DNA from: Tolypothrix sp. NIES-4075 | Lineage (GTDB): Bacteria; Cyanobacteriota; Cyanobacteriia; Cyanobacteriales; Nostocaceae | Direction: 5' to 3' | Length of the DNA stretch: 64,000 nt | Assembly: GCF_002218085.1 (NCBI RefSeq) | Contig: NZ_BDUC01000001.1 | Location: 497,955-561,954, forward strand | Part shown: piece after piece, positions 17,477 to 26,694 of the stretch | Layout: each line of letters starts with the position of its first letter | Numbering within the stretch: position 1 is the stretch's first letter | Program-made: the position numbers and the translations under genes | Notes under the pieces: model-generated | Told to the model about the DNA's origin: nothing | The model's input: only the letters and a program-made list of their open reading frames with translations | The model's database searches: none

Positions 17477-18154
17477 ATGAACCAAACTTTAGCAGCAAAG
17501 GCTTTGCTGAAAATTCTGGTGATTGATGACCATGAGTCAGTTTTGGGTGGAACAATCGCTACATTAGGAAGACATTACCCAGATGCCGAACTGATGACGG
17601 CTCTCACTGCTAAGAATGTTCTCAATCAATTAAATAGTTTGCAGCCGGATGTACTTGTCATGGATCTTTCTATTCCTGAAAGTCCTGGGATGACAGCGCA
17701 ACCGAATGTTGGTCTTCAACTTATTAGAAATGTGATGAAACGCTATCCCGACCTGAATCTTGTCATTCAAAGCGCTCATGTCAGAACGTTAGTCAGAATT
17801 AGACCTGACATTGACACTCATAAAGGAGGCTTTACAGTTGCAGATAAAAGTCTAACTAGCAAGGAAATGCTGACTAGAGTAGATTGGGCAATACAAGGAT
17901 TAACTCATACAAAAGATATCAAAGGCATCCATTTTGGATTAGAAGTTAGACCAGAGTGGCTTTTAGTGTTGACTCTAGCATTTCAGGAAGGATTGCAAGA
18001 TAAGGCAATTGCAGAGCGAATGTGTGTATCTGAACGCATGGTACGTCACTACTGGAGTAAGCTGCAAGACGCTTTAGAAGTTTATCCTGAAGATGGTAAA
18101 AATATCCGAATTCAAACTCAAATGCGAGCGCGAGAAGAAGGATTAATTGATTAG
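17477..18154 (+). CDS. response regulator with LuxR-type HTH output domain
   Basis: A 225-residue protein from the ATG at 17477; the frame is open 13 codons upstream, but the AAAGAAG site and the receiver start favour this ATG. The receiver domain has LVIDDHESV and the phospho-acceptor in VLVMDLSIP; the Lys is seen in VADKSLTSKE. The C-terminal HTH (EGLQDKAIAERMCVSERMVR) is of the NarL/LuxR kind. The downstream CHASE2 kinase is its likely partner, and the peptide genes upstream its likely target (inference). Confidence 0.88.
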   Translation: MNQTLAAKALLKILVIDDHESVLGGTIATLGRHYPDAELMTALTAKNVLNQLNSLQPDVLVMDLSIPESPGMTAQPNVGLQLIRNVMKRYPDLNLVIQSAHVRTLVRIRPDIDTHKGGFTVADKSLTSKEMLTRVDWAIQGLTHTKDIKGIHFGLEVRPEWLLVLTLAFQEGLQDKAIAERMCVSERMVRHYWSKLQDALEVYPEDGKNIRIQTQMRAREEGLID

Positions 18155-18355
18155 TTAGGAGTAGGAGTTAGGAGATAGTTGATAGTTGTTAGGAGTTAGG
18201 AGCTAGGAACTAGTTGATAGTTGATGGTTGATAGTTGTTAATTCCACTAACCATAACCACTAACCACTAACTACTAACCACCGTTTGTTAGGAATTGGAG
18301 GCGCGGAAGTTGTAGTTAATAGTGAGGAGTTAGTAAAGAATAAAAAAATTAACAA
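18155..18355. repeat. STRR block (TTAGGAGTTAGGAG and ACTAACCACTAACC types)
   Basis: The space between the regulator and the kinase is almost entirely short tandem repeats in both orientations, which can pair with each other. No separate promoter was identified. Confidence 0.65.
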
Positions 18356-20239
18356 ATGACTGAGCTTGGTCTTTGGAAAAGAATCAAAGAGGAAATGACT
18401 ATTTGGCGTGTGGGTGCATTTCCTAGCATTGTAGCGATCGCGCTAGTAATTATTCTGCGTTTAATCGGTGCAATGCAATCTTTAGAGTGGCTGGCTTTTG
18501 ATAGTTTTCTTAGTTTGCATTTAAGAGAACCTATTGATGAACGAATCGTGATTGTGGGGATTAATCAAGATGATATTCGTAGTATTGGCAGCTATCCCCT
18601 CCCAGATGGTGAAATTGCACTTTTGCTGAAAAAATTGCACTCTTTAGAGCCAAGAGCAATCGGTCTTGATATTTTTAGAGATTTCTCTATTGCTCCTGGT
18701 TATAATGAACTTGTATCCACATTTAAGGAGAGTAAAAATTTAATTGCCATTGAAAAAGTCTTACCAGATAAAATCGATCCACCACCCATATTACCTACTG
18801 AACAAGTTGGTTTTGCCGATCAAATTACGGACAATGACGGCAAATTGAGACGAAGCTTGCTGTTATTATCAACACCTCAAGAATACAAAACATCTTTGTC
18901 TCTAAGTTTGGCAAAAGCTTATCTAGCTGATGAAGGGATTAGTTTAGAAACTGATATGCGATCGCGCACTCCTATTAAGTTAGGCAATACTAAACTCCCC
19001 CGGTTTTTCTCCAACTCAGGAGGATATGTACGCGCAAATGTAGAGGGAGTTCAGATACTACTTAATTTTCGCAATGGTCAAGAACGATTTAAAAGCTTGA
19101 CTTTGCGTGATATCAAAACAGGAAATTTTAACCCAAACTGGATACGCGATCGCATTGTAATTATTGGCATGACAGCTCCCAGTGTAAAAGACTTGATAAC
19201 GACTTCCGCAATTACATCTACCACAGCAGCAGGACAAGTTTATGGAGTCGAAATTCAAGCACATGCTGTGAGTCAAATTATCAGTGCGGTGCTAGACTCT
19301 AGACCACTGTTAAATACTTGGTCAGATGGATGGGAATATTTGTGGATCGCAGGCTGGGGATTTTTAGGAATAAGTTTTGCTAGGCTGATAAAATCTCCAT
19401 GCAGAAATTTGCTAGCTGTTTGCATTGCTAGCACAAGCCTGATAGTCGTTAGTTATTGGCTTCTCATATGGGGTTGGTGGGTTCCACTCATACCAGCAAT
19501 GCTTATTTTCATTTTCAATGGTATCGGACTGACCGCTTTATATCAATATGACCAAGCTTTGCAGTCTAAACTTAATGCTCGCCAAGTTATCATTGAACGT
19601 ACATTTGAAATAATTCATAATGGACCGTTGCAAACGCTGGCGAAAACTTTGAGGTACATTCGAGATCAAAGTGTACCTACAAATGAGTTACTTCCATTAC
19701 TGGAAGAAGAATTAGAGAAACTGAACTACGAACTAAGAGGAATTTATGATTTTTTGCAACGAGAACCTCTAAATCAAGATAATATACTTTATTTAGAAAG
19801 AGGTTTAGAACTCAATTTGCAAGACCCACTTCACGAAGTTCTCTATCAAGTTTACAGCCATACATTAGAGCGCGACTTTCCCGGCTTTAAAAGCCTTCAA
19901 GTCACAGTTCGTACATTCAATCCAATTGACGATCGCCAATTGAGTATCGAACAAAAGCAAGGACTTTGCCGATTTCTGGAAGAAGCTTTGTGCAATGTTG
20001 GGAAACATGCCTTGGAAGTCACCCGCCTCGAAGTTATTTGCACAGAAGAAGAAGGCTGGTATATACTAAGGATTGTAGATGATGGCTTGGGAATTAACTC
20101 ATCTCAAGAACATCGAGGAACACAGCAGTTTAGGAATTTAGCAGAGCAACTTAAAGGGAAATATAGACGAGAGGCTGTTTCTCCTCAAGGCACTCTCTGT
20201 GAATTATCTTGGCGTGTAGCAAAATTTTGGTTTTGGTAG
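18356..20239 (+). CDS. CHASE2-domain sensor histidine kinase
   Basis: This 627-residue protein has an N-terminal membrane helix (SIVAIALVIILRLIGAM) and an extracytoplasmic CHASE2 domain (about residues 45-310: IVIVGINQDDIRSIGSYPLPD, EPRAIGLDIF, RDRIVIIGMTAPS). Three further membrane helices follow at about 320-405. The dimerisation helix contains IIHNGPLQTLAKTL with the presumed phospho-His, and the ATPase domain has EALCNVGKHA (N box) and RIVDDGLGI (G1). It forms a two-component pair with the LuxR-type regulator. CHASE2 ligands are unknown; a role in sensing the exported peptide is a testable guess. Confidence 0.9.
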   Translation: MTELGLWKRIKEEMTIWRVGAFPSIVAIALVIILRLIGAMQSLEWLAFDSFLSLHLREPIDERIVIVGINQDDIRSIGSYPLPDGEIALLLKKLHSLEPRAIGLDIFRDFSIAPGYNELVSTFKESKNLIAIEKVLPDKIDPPPILPTEQVGFADQITDNDGKLRRSLLLLSTPQEYKTSLSLSLAKAYLADEGISLETDMRSRTPIKLGNTKLPRFFSNSGGYVRANVEGVQILLNFRNGQERFKSLTLRDIKTGNFNPNWIRDRIVIIGMTAPSVKDLITTSAITSTTAAGQVYGVEIQAHAVSQIISAVLDSRPLLNTWSDGWEYLWIAGWGFLGISFARLIKSPCRNLLAVCIASTSLIVVSYWLLIWGWWVPLIPAMLIFIFNGIGLTALYQYDQALQSKLNARQVIIERTFEIIHNGPLQTLAKTLRYIRDQSVPTNELLPLLEEELEKLNYELRGIYDFLQREPLNQDNILYLERGLELNLQDPLHEVLYQVYSHTLERDFPGFKSLQVTVRTFNPIDDRQLSIEQKQGLCRFLEEALCNVGKHALEVTRLEVICTEEEGWYILRIVDDGLGINSSQEHRGTQQFRNLAEQLKGKYRREAVSPQGTLCELSWRVAKFWFW

Positions 20240-20304
20240 TACCAAACCCCCTTCTCACTCTTAATTTTCTCAACAACCGTGCCACTATAGAGATAGAGTA
20301 AAAG

Positions 20305-21282
20305 TCAAGAGTCATTATTCCTTGTCCCCCACTCCCCCACTCCCCCCATCTCCCCCTCCCCCACTCCCCTCTCCCTCAAAAACGCATCAAACGTAACTCT
20401 ATCCGGTAGCGAAGGTTGGGCGCCTAATTTCGTTGCCGCTAAAGCACCCGCTGCTGCACCCCAAATAACGCAGTCGCGCAAAGAATGTCCTTGAGAAAGC
20501 GCTGCTGCTAAACCACCGTTAAAAGCATCACCAGCAGCAACGGTGTCAACAGCTTGCACTGCAAACGCAGGTATAAAAAATCTTTCTTCAGAAGTTGCAC
20601 AAAAAACACCTTTAGCGCCTAATTTGACGATCGCATTTTTCACGCCTTTTTGCAATAACACCGCCGCTGCTTTTGCTGCTGACTCCTCCCCATCCACCGG
20701 AAAACCGACTAATTGCCCTGCCTCAACTTCATTTGGTGTGATAATATCCACCAAGCGATAAAGTTCATCTGGCAGATCATTTTGTGCGGGTGCGGGGTCG
20801 AGAATTACTTTTACTTGTGCATCTTGCGCTGCTTTTGCAGCAGCAACAACAGCAGACATGGGTATTTCAAATTGTAAAAGTAGCGCTTTTGCCGTTGGTA
20901 ATAAGTGCGATAATCGTTCTATATCTTCGTGATTTACGCGCTTATTTGCACCGGGAATGACAATGATTTGATTTTCACCTTTGACATCGACGCTAATAAC
21001 TGCAACACCAGAACCAACAGTTTCATCAACAAATATATTGTTAGTTTGTACGCCAGAAACTTGTAAATTGTTAACAAGTTCTGCACCAAAATTATCTGCA
21101 CCAACACGTCCTACCATTTGTGTAGGAATTCCCAATCTAGCTGATGCTACGGCTTGATTTGCACCTTTACCCCCTGGAGCTTGAAAAAAATCGTTTCCTA
21201 ACAGCGTTTCGCCGGCAATTGGCAAGCGGGGTACTGTTGCTACCAAGTCTATATTAATGCTGCCGAAGACGATGATAGTCAT
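20305..21282 (-). CDS. rbsK: ribokinase with repeat-encoded C-terminal tail
   Basis: This PfkB-family sugar kinase phosphorylates ribose at O5. Visible motifs are GSINIDLVATVPRLP, the family signature GGKGANQAVASARLG (about residues 37-51) and the catalytic VDTVAAGDAFNGGLA. The last 20 or so residues (GVGEGEMGGVGEWGTRNNDS) are not family sequence: they are translated from a CCCCACTCCCC-type short tandem repeat at 20320-20375. The native stop has therefore been lost or replaced. No ribose transporter is adjacent; the nucleoside hydrolase at 8.3 kb could supply ribose. Confidence 0.92.
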   Translation of the reverse strand: MTIIVFGSINIDLVATVPRLPIAGETLLGNDFFQAPGGKGANQAVASARLGIPTQMVGRVGADNFGAELVNNLQVSGVQTNNIFVDETVGSGVAVISVDVKGENQIIVIPGANKRVNHEDIERLSHLLPTAKALLLQFEIPMSAVVAAAKAAQDAQVKVILDPAPAQNDLPDELYRLVDIITPNEVEAGQLVGFPVDGEESAAKAAAVLLQKGVKNAIVKLGAKGVFCATSEERFFIPAFAVQAVDTVAAGDAFNGGLAAALSQGHSLRDCVIWGAAAGALAATKLGAQPSLPDRVTFDAFLRERGVGEGEMGGVGEWGTRNNDS

Positions 21283-21326
21283 AATTTTTCAAAGTAGCGC
21301 ACAATTTTATTATTCGGTATTTAAGC

Positions 21327-21544
21327 TTAGGTATTGACTTCGGTAATTGCTGCGTTCTGCCATTCGCTACCCCAACCTAATTCAAGTTCATCTACCAAGG
21401 CACAAGCTACCGCTAATGCTGCATCTTCTTGTTGCTGCTGCCATTGCTGCAATCTTAGATTCAATCAGCGCACTGCGGTTTTCAACTTTTTGGTCGATGT
21501 AAGGAACGTAGTTCATCTGGCAGCGAAATAGAGATTTTAGCCAT
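21327..21544 (-). pseudogene. ribbon-helix-helix antitoxin remnant with two frameshifts
   Basis: The reverse strand starts MAKISISLPDELR, then shifts frame to YVPYIDQKVENRSALIES, then shifts again to LQQWQQQQEDAALAVACALV, ending GSEWQNAAITEVNT and TAA. Joined together this is a small CopG/ParD-like antitoxin of about 72 residues, usually found before a MazF/PemK toxin. No toxin follows; the next gene on this strand is ribokinase. The forward-strand frame over the same bases is a shadow. Confidence 0.7.
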
Positions 21545-21670
21545 ATCCTACTCAAAGTCATACTGTAAGTAGTATAAGCTGTTCGGGATGCGATAACCCA
21601 AAGGGTTTAAGCTTTGCTTAAGTAAGTCGGCAAGAAAAATTCAATTGGCTTGAAGAAATATAAATTTGTT

Positions 21671-21748
21671 GTAGGGTGTGTTATGCCGTAGGAAGATCGC
21701 ACCCTAAATTGTTGATGGTGCGTTACGCTGAAAGCTAACGCACCCTAC
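21671..21748. repeat. GTAGGGTGYGTTA...TAACGCACCCTAC double repeat
   Basis: Two nested copies of the GGTGCGTT palindrome family lie in the 360-base gap before the hydrolase stop. Nothing else was identified between 21545 and 21905. Confidence 0.6.
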
Positions 21749-21905
21749 ATTTAAATTTTTTCACATACCTTGAAATATTAGCGCCAACTTACTTATCGCT
21801 TAATTAAACTTAGCATCTTTATTGCGATTCTCTGCTTGTCTTTTTCTTGATTTCCAATAGGATACTCGATGCATCTAGCAGCATCAAACTTAATCTCAAA
21901 GATGC

Positions 21906-22874
21906 TTACGGAATAGGTTTAGTTTGACTAATTACTGTCACTTTTGTATCGACATCACCTGTGGAATAAATATAATCAAAAGCACCTTTATCATTAAGAA
22001 CACTTGCACGCAAAAACAATCCACTCCAGCGGGCTATAGTTTCTACTGCTACATTTTGCTCGATTGTCGGGTTATTAGGGTCTGGTAATGCACCTAAAGG
22101 ATTATTGGTGTTTGTAATGCCAAAGTGGTTTGCACCCAAAATGCTAATCAACAACTTAGGAGCGTCTTTAATATTATCATAAGTTGCCTGTGGTCTATAG
22201 GGAAGCACTACGCCATCAACGGTTCCCTGCAACAAAGCAATGGGAATTCCGGAATTGTTAATGGGAATAAACTCATCGTTCTCGTTGCGAAGATTTGTAC
22301 CAAAAAATGCTCCTGCTACCAGTTCCTTAGGTCGGCTAAACGAGCCTTCACATACAATCGGAACGCAAAGATTGGCAATAGCAGAAAGACCAGCAGAACC
22401 TCCTAAAGAATGACCGAGTAAGGCGAGTTTTTGTGTATTGACAATGCCCTTCACAGGTGAAGTAGGATTAGAGTTCTCTGCGAACATTTGTGTTAAAACA
22501 GCGTTGATTTGTGAGGTTTGAGGTGCAAGTGCTTTACCGAACTGTGGAACCAAACGTTCGTTATTAGGTACAACCACAATAAATCCGTAGCTAGCTACTA
22601 TACTGGCGTAATTTGAGTAATTTGATTTATCTACAAGCGCACCTTGCAACAAAAGCGCAATAGGAAACGAGTATTTGCCAGTTTTCAAGTCTTTTGGGTT
22701 AGGAAAGTAAATATCGGCTAAGTTATTATTTGCGGAGATTGTTGTAGTGTAGCTATCCACATCATTAAATAAAGGTGCATGATTAAATGTTGCCGCAGTC
22801 GCCGTTTTCTGTGTACCCCAAATAATCAATGCCACACCTACAAAAACTACGGAAAAAGCTATTAAGCTAGCCAT
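21906..22874 (-). CDS. secreted or membrane-anchored alpha/beta hydrolase
   Basis: The 322-residue protein starts with a hydrophobic signal or anchor (SLIAFSVVFVGVALIIWG...ATAATF). The nucleophile elbow GHSLGGSAG lies at about residues 159-167, and a likely catalytic Asp and His are in GTVDGVV and GANHFG. Layout and motifs are like dienelactone-hydrolase or chlorophyllase-type esterases. The natural substrate is unknown; an extracellular ester is likely from the signal peptide. Confidence 0.75.
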   Translation of the reverse strand: MASLIAFSVVFVGVALIIWGTQKTATAATFNHAPLFNDVDSYTTTISANNNLADIYFPNPKDLKTGKYSFPIALLLQGALVDKSNYSNYASIVASYGFIVVVPNNERLVPQFGKALAPQTSQINAVLTQMFAENSNPTSPVKGIVNTQKLALLGHSLGGSAGLSAIANLCVPIVCEGSFSRPKELVAGAFFGTNLRNENDEFIPINNSGIPIALLQGTVDGVVLPYRPQATYDNIKDAPKLLISILGANHFGITNTNNPLGALPDPNNPTIEQNVAVETIARWSGLFLRASVLNDKGAFDYIYSTGDVDTKVTVISQTKPIP

Positions 22875-23015
22875 AATAATTAGTTTTTATTTAGTACATT
22901 GGCAAAATAAACTGCAAAACTATTTTTCACATCTACCACAAGTTGTATTAGCTGAAAAATTTGCTGATTATAGCCAATTCTTTGATACCTTAGTAGAAAA
23001 ATGAGGTGAAATCCG

Positions 23016-23654
23016 ATGGTGACGACAGCAGCAAGCAGTTCCCAACGAGCCATACTGCAAAACATCAGTTGGCAGACTTTTGAAAGCATCCTTGCAGAAA
23101 TGGGGGATAATCGTGCTACTCGGCTGGCTTATGACCAAGGAATATTGGAAATTATGACACCTTTAATGCCGCATGAGCATAATAATAGACTACTGGAACA
23201 CTTGGTTTTTGCTTTAGCTGAAGAACTGAACCTTAACCTTAAAAGTACTGGTTCAGTAACTTGTAAACGTCAAGATTTGTTGCGGGGTGTGGAACCAGAT
23301 TCAAGTTTTTACATTCAAAATGAACCGATAATGAGACAAAAGCAAAATCTTGACTTGACACAAGACCCACCACCTGATTTAGTAATCGAGGTAGACTATA
23401 CCAGTTCTTCTGTTGATAGAATGCCAATTTATCAAGCTTTGGGTGTACTGGAAGTTTGGCGTTATAACGAACCTGTAATGCAGATTTACCAACTGCGCGA
23501 GAATGTTTATGTTGCATGTGATATTTCCCCTACTTTTTCTAATTTGCCTTTAACTAGAGAAATTCCTCGATTTTTACAACAAAGTCTGAATATTGGGGAA
23601 ATTGCGATGATTCGCTCATTCCGTGGTTGGGTGAGACAGCAGATAGTCAATTGA
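23016..23654 (+). CDS. Uma2 family (DUF820) restriction-endonuclease-fold protein
   Basis: Uma2 proteins have a PD-(D/E)XK nuclease-like fold and are greatly expanded in cyanobacteria without known function. Characteristic elements are the SWQTFESILAEMGDNRATRL N-terminus, EPDSSFYI, and PPDLVIEVDYTSSSVDR with the presumed catalytic acid. Length (212 aa) is normal. GAGGTG precedes the ATG. It is transcribed away from the hydrolase. Confidence 0.88.
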   Translation: MVTTAASSSQRAILQNISWQTFESILAEMGDNRATRLAYDQGILEIMTPLMPHEHNNRLLEHLVFALAEELNLNLKSTGSVTCKRQDLLRGVEPDSSFYIQNEPIMRQKQNLDLTQDPPPDLVIEVDYTSSSVDRMPIYQALGVLEVWRYNEPVMQIYQLRENVYVACDISPTFSNLPLTREIPRFLQQSLNIGEIAMIRSFRGWVRQQIVN

Positions 23655-23712
23655 CAAGCGATCGCTCTCTAGTACCATATTCTATAGTCCAACCAGTTTG
23701 ATCAGGTGTTCT

Positions 23713-24096
23713 ATGTCAAGCGTTGAAAAAGACCAAAGCCGCGAGGATCGCATTGAAACTGAGATAATTGCCGATGCCGAAGACAAAGAAGAACGAGCGA
23801 TGGGTTGGTACTATTATCTTGACGATACCTTAAACGTTCCATTTAACGCCAAGTGGAAAAAGAAGCCACGCGGTAAATCAGCCACCGTGGAAGAGAAAAC
23901 AGTCGAAGTGCTGGGAATGGCACCAGAAGACGAGTGCGAGCGTGATATGTTGTTAGAAGTGGTTTATGTTGGTGGTAAAGATGAAGATGTGTTTACTGCC
24001 AAGCTATCGGAAATAGAAGCGATTGATGCTGATAGCGAAACCACTGAAGCGATCGCTGATTGGCACTATTGGCTAGCCAGAGGATACAAATTTTAA
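23713..24096 (+). CDS. ccbP: CcbP-type calcium-binding protein
   Basis: The acidic protein (127 aa from the ATG at 23713, preceded by AGGTG) matches the CcbP family: MGWYYYLDDTLNVPFNAKW, then VEVLGMAPEDECERDMLLEV, then IADWHYWLARGY. In Anabaena, CcbP binds calcium and its loss accompanies heterocyst differentiation. It is short for an EF-hand protein and has no EF-hand loop; calcium is bound through acidic surface residues. The N-terminus here has an extra acidic stretch (EDRIETEIIADAEDKEER). Confidence 0.82.
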   Translation: MSSVEKDQSREDRIETEIIADAEDKEERAMGWYYYLDDTLNVPFNAKWKKKPRGKSATVEEKTVEVLGMAPEDECERDMLLEVVYVGGKDEDVFTAKLSEIEAIDADSETTEAIADWHYWLARGYKF

Positions 24097-24217
24097 ATTG
24101 GTAATTGGGAATTGGCAATTGGGAATTGGCAATTGGTAATTGGTAATTGGTAATTGGTAATTGGTAATTATTTTATTCCCTATTCCCCATTCCCTATTCC
24201 CCATTCCCCATTCTCAG
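24097..24217. repeat. AATTGGY heptamer array and CCATTCCC array
   Basis: About ten copies of a 7-base AATTGGT/AATTGGG unit are followed by the complementary-style CCCCATTCCC array. The second array runs into the 3' end of the acetyltransferase gene and encodes its last residues. Confidence 0.75.
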
Positions 24218-24773
24218 ATAAATGCCGAATAATACGGCAGGGATTACCCGCAGCTACGACATTTTCTGGTATATCTTTTACAACCACACTACCAGCACCA
24301 ATGGTAGTGTTATCACCTATTGTTACTCCCGGACAAATAATTGCACCACCACCAATCCAGACATTATTGCCAATTTTAATCGGGGTAGCAAGTTCTCTAC
24401 CAGAAAGACGAATTTCCGGTTCTGTAGGGTGGTAAGCTGTGTAAATTTGCACGTTAGGAGCGCATAAAACATTATCGCCAATGTGGACTGTATTACAGTC
24501 TAAAATTACACAGTTATAGTTCATATAAAAATTGTTGCCTGCATAAATATTACTGCCATAATCGCAGTGAAATGGCGGCACAATTTGAATTTTCTCCCCC
24601 ACTTTACCAAACAATTCTTGCAAAATTTGGCTTCGCTGTTCTGGCTGTTCTTCTGTGGTTAAGTTGTACTGTCTTAACAGACGACATGCGCGTTTATTTT
24701 CGCTAGCTAATTCTGGATCTGTCGCTAAATATAACTCACCTGCGAGCATTTTCTGTTTTTCGGTTTTTTCCAT
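24180..24773 (-). CDS. maltose O-acetyltransferase-like left-handed beta-helix acetyltransferase
   Basis: The protein has the N-terminal maltose-acetyltransferase helix domain (KQKMLAGELYLATDPEL) and hexapeptide repeats (IGNNVWIGGGAIICPGVTIG). It would transfer acetyl from acetyl-CoA to a sugar or similar hydroxyl; the catalytic His is in YTAYHP. The start is the ATG at 24773 (197 aa); the longer frame upstream runs through a hairpin repeat. The C-terminal GEWGIGNGE comes from a short tandem repeat rather than from the family. Confidence 0.88.
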   Translation of the reverse strand: MEKTEKQKMLAGELYLATDPELASENKRACRLLRQYNLTTEEQPEQRSQILQELFGKVGEKIQIVPPFHCDYGSNIYAGNNFYMNYNCVILDCNTVHIGDNVLCAPNVQIYTAYHPTEPEIRLSGRELATPIKIGNNVWIGGGAIICPGVTIGDNTTIGAGSVVVKDIPENVVAAGNPCRIIRHLSENGEWGIGNGE

Positions 24774-24809
24774 CACCAAAATTTCTAGTTTGTTTTTAAC
24801 ATAATAACA

Positions 24810-24843
24810 AGATCCCCGACTTCGAGCGAGAAGTCGGGGATCT
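24810..24843. terminator. 14-bp perfect hairpin AGATCCCCGACTTC
   Basis: AGATCCCCGACTTC and its exact complement surround a 6-base loop upstream of the acetyltransferase and before the patatin remnant. This is a common cyanobacterial intergenic hairpin; no T-run follows on the forward strand. Confidence 0.55.
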
Positions 24844-24909
24844 GGGTCTTGCAATTGTGAAAATTAATGTAAATTTATGAAAGATAGTTGTATATAATTT
24901 GCATTCAAT

Positions 24910-25323
24910 ATGCCTTTTCGGATTTTGAGCTTGGATGGTGGAGAAATTCGCTTTTTGGTTGCAGCAAGAATACTAGCTGCGATTGAAATAGCATACTTTC
25001 CATTGTTAAAGGCGATCGCACGCGCATTATTCCATTTGAGAAGGCGCAAAATGGAGGTACAATCCAATGGGCACAGCCGCTCGTTGGTTTATTATTAGAT
25101 GCTTCATCAGATGTTTACGAATACATCAGCAATCAAATAAGGAATAATCGTCTTTTGCGGTTGCAATTCAAACTTGATAGATTAACAGGCAAACGCTTAA
25201 GCGATGACATTGATGATGCTAGCTAAGAGAATATCACGCTCTTTGATTGAAGCGGCAGATGCTTACATTCAGCAGCCAAAAATACAAGCGACTTTGCAAG
25301 AATTTTTACGGATTAGTCAATAG
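24910..25323 (+). pseudogene. patatin-like phospholipase remnant
   Basis: The first codons read MPFRILSLDGGEIRFLVAAR, the start of a bacterial patatin whose oxyanion loop is normally DGGGIRG. After about 35 codons the frame changes to IPFEKAQNGGTIQWAQPLVG...DDIDDAS and then, after a stop, to MLAKRISRSLIEAADAYIQQ. These are middle and C-terminal patatin parts. The GXSXG nucleophile region is absent, so an internal deletion plus frameshifts have killed the gene. Confidence 0.7.
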
Positions 25324-25395
25324 TTAGGATTTAGGAGGAGCAAAGTTAAAAGTTAGGAGTTAGGAAGAGCGGAGTCAATAACTATCAACTATCAA

Positions 25396-26694
25396 CTAAC
25401 GAGTCATAGCTTCATCAAATATACCATAACGAGCCTTACCTTGGTGCTTGGCGCGGTACATAGCGATATCAGCATCTCGTAGCAGACTTTCTGGTTCATT
25501 ATGCTTGCTACCACTTAAAGCTATGCCAATGCTGGCTGTACAAATTATGTCATGTCCATTAAGGTTAAGTGGCAATGCTAAAGACTCATGAATGCGTTTG
25601 GCAACATTGATAGCATCGCTAACGTCTTTAATTTCTTCTAAAAGAATAGCAAACTCATCACCACCAAATCGAGCGACAGTATCACCACCACGCAAGCATA
25701 ATTCCAATCGTCGAGCGATCGCTACTAAGAAATTATCTCCCATTTGATGCCCAAAGCGATCGTTAATTGCTTTGAAGCCGTCTAAATCCAAAAATAAAAC
25801 CGCAAAATGATAATCGTTGCGTCGCTTGCTTCGCTCAATTGCTTGTCTGAGTCTATCTGTAAATAAAATGCGATTTGGTAGTGCTGTTAGCCCATCATAA
25901 AATGCATTGCGGAGCAGTTGCGCTTCTTTGTGCTTGCGTTTACTGATGTCTTGACAAACTAAAACCGCACCAGTTATTTTCCCATCATCATCCCGGATGG
26001 GTGCAACACTATCCCCAATCGCTATTTGTCTGCCATCTTTTGCTATCAGGGTACAGTTTTCCGGTAAACTCAAAACTGCATCCGCTTTTATTGCAAGTTT
26101 TGCTAAATTTTCTATTGGCTCGTTCATCTCGTTGTCAATCAAACTAAAAACTTCGGTTAAATCTTTACCAATTGCTTCATTTTGCTTCCATCCAGTTAGC
26201 TGTTCTGCTACAGGATTCATAATTTGGACACACCCATTTGTATCACATACAACTACGGCACAGCCCATACTATTAATAATTGCAGTCAATTGCTGATGTT
26301 TTTCCTCTAATTTCTTTTCAATCTCGTGCTTATAAAGAGCCATTTCTACCGCAACATGTAAGTCTCTTTCTGCAATTGGTTTGAGAATGTAACTAAAGGG
26401 TTCAGTTAATTGCTGTTTATGTAATGTCGGCTCTTGCGAATACTCGGTCAAATATAACACAGGTATGTCGAAATTATTCTGAATGATGTCTGCCACTTGC
26501 ACTCCATTGATTTTTCCTGACAAGCAGATATCAATTAACACTAAATGTGGATGAGTTTCTGCTACCTTCTTTATTGCTTCCTCACCAGAATCAGTGATAT
26601 CCGGAACAGTGTATCCTAAGTTTTGTAATCTGTTTCTAATATCTACGGCTAGGACTTTTTCGTCCTCAACAACTAGGATTTTCGGACTGTCCAT
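25396..26694 (-). CDS. response regulator with PAS and GGDEF diguanylate cyclase domains
   Basis: This 432-residue protein makes cyclic di-GMP. Order: receiver domain (ILVVEDEKVLAVDIR..., phospho-Asp in LVLIDICLSG, Lys in YILKPIAERD), PAS domain (about residues 135-260), GGDEF domain (about 270-430). The active motif is intact (RFGGDEFAIL) and an inhibitory I-site RGGD lies five residues before it, so product feedback is likely. The frame is open to a TTG at 26739; the ATG at 26694 begins the receiver domain. No cognate kinase is adjacent. Confidence 0.9.
   Translation of the reverse strand: MDSPKILVVEDEKVLAVDIRNRLQNLGYTVPDITDSGEEAIKKVAETHPHLVLIDICLSGKINGVQVADIIQNNFDIPVLYLTEYSQEPTLHKQQLTEPFSYILKPIAERDLHVAVEMALYKHEIEKKLEEKHQQLTAIINSMGCAVVVCDTNGCVQIMNPVAEQLTGWKQNEAIGKDLTEVFSLIDNEMNEPIENLAKLAIKADAVLSLPENCTLIAKDGRQIAIGDSVAPIRDDDGKITGAVLVCQDISKRKHKEAQLLRNAFYDGLTALPNRILFTDRLRQAIERSKRRNDYHFAVLFLDLDGFKAINDRFGHQMGDNFLVAIARRLELCLRGGDTVARFGGDEFAILLEEIKDVSDAINVAKRIHESLALPLNLNGHDIICTASIGIALSGSKHNEPESLLRDADIAMYRAKHQGKARYGIFDEAMTR

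Noticed and set aside
21334..21531. Forward frame with a run of Cys (SSCCCCHCC)
   Set aside because: It is the antisense of the Gln-rich part of the antitoxin remnant on the reverse strand.
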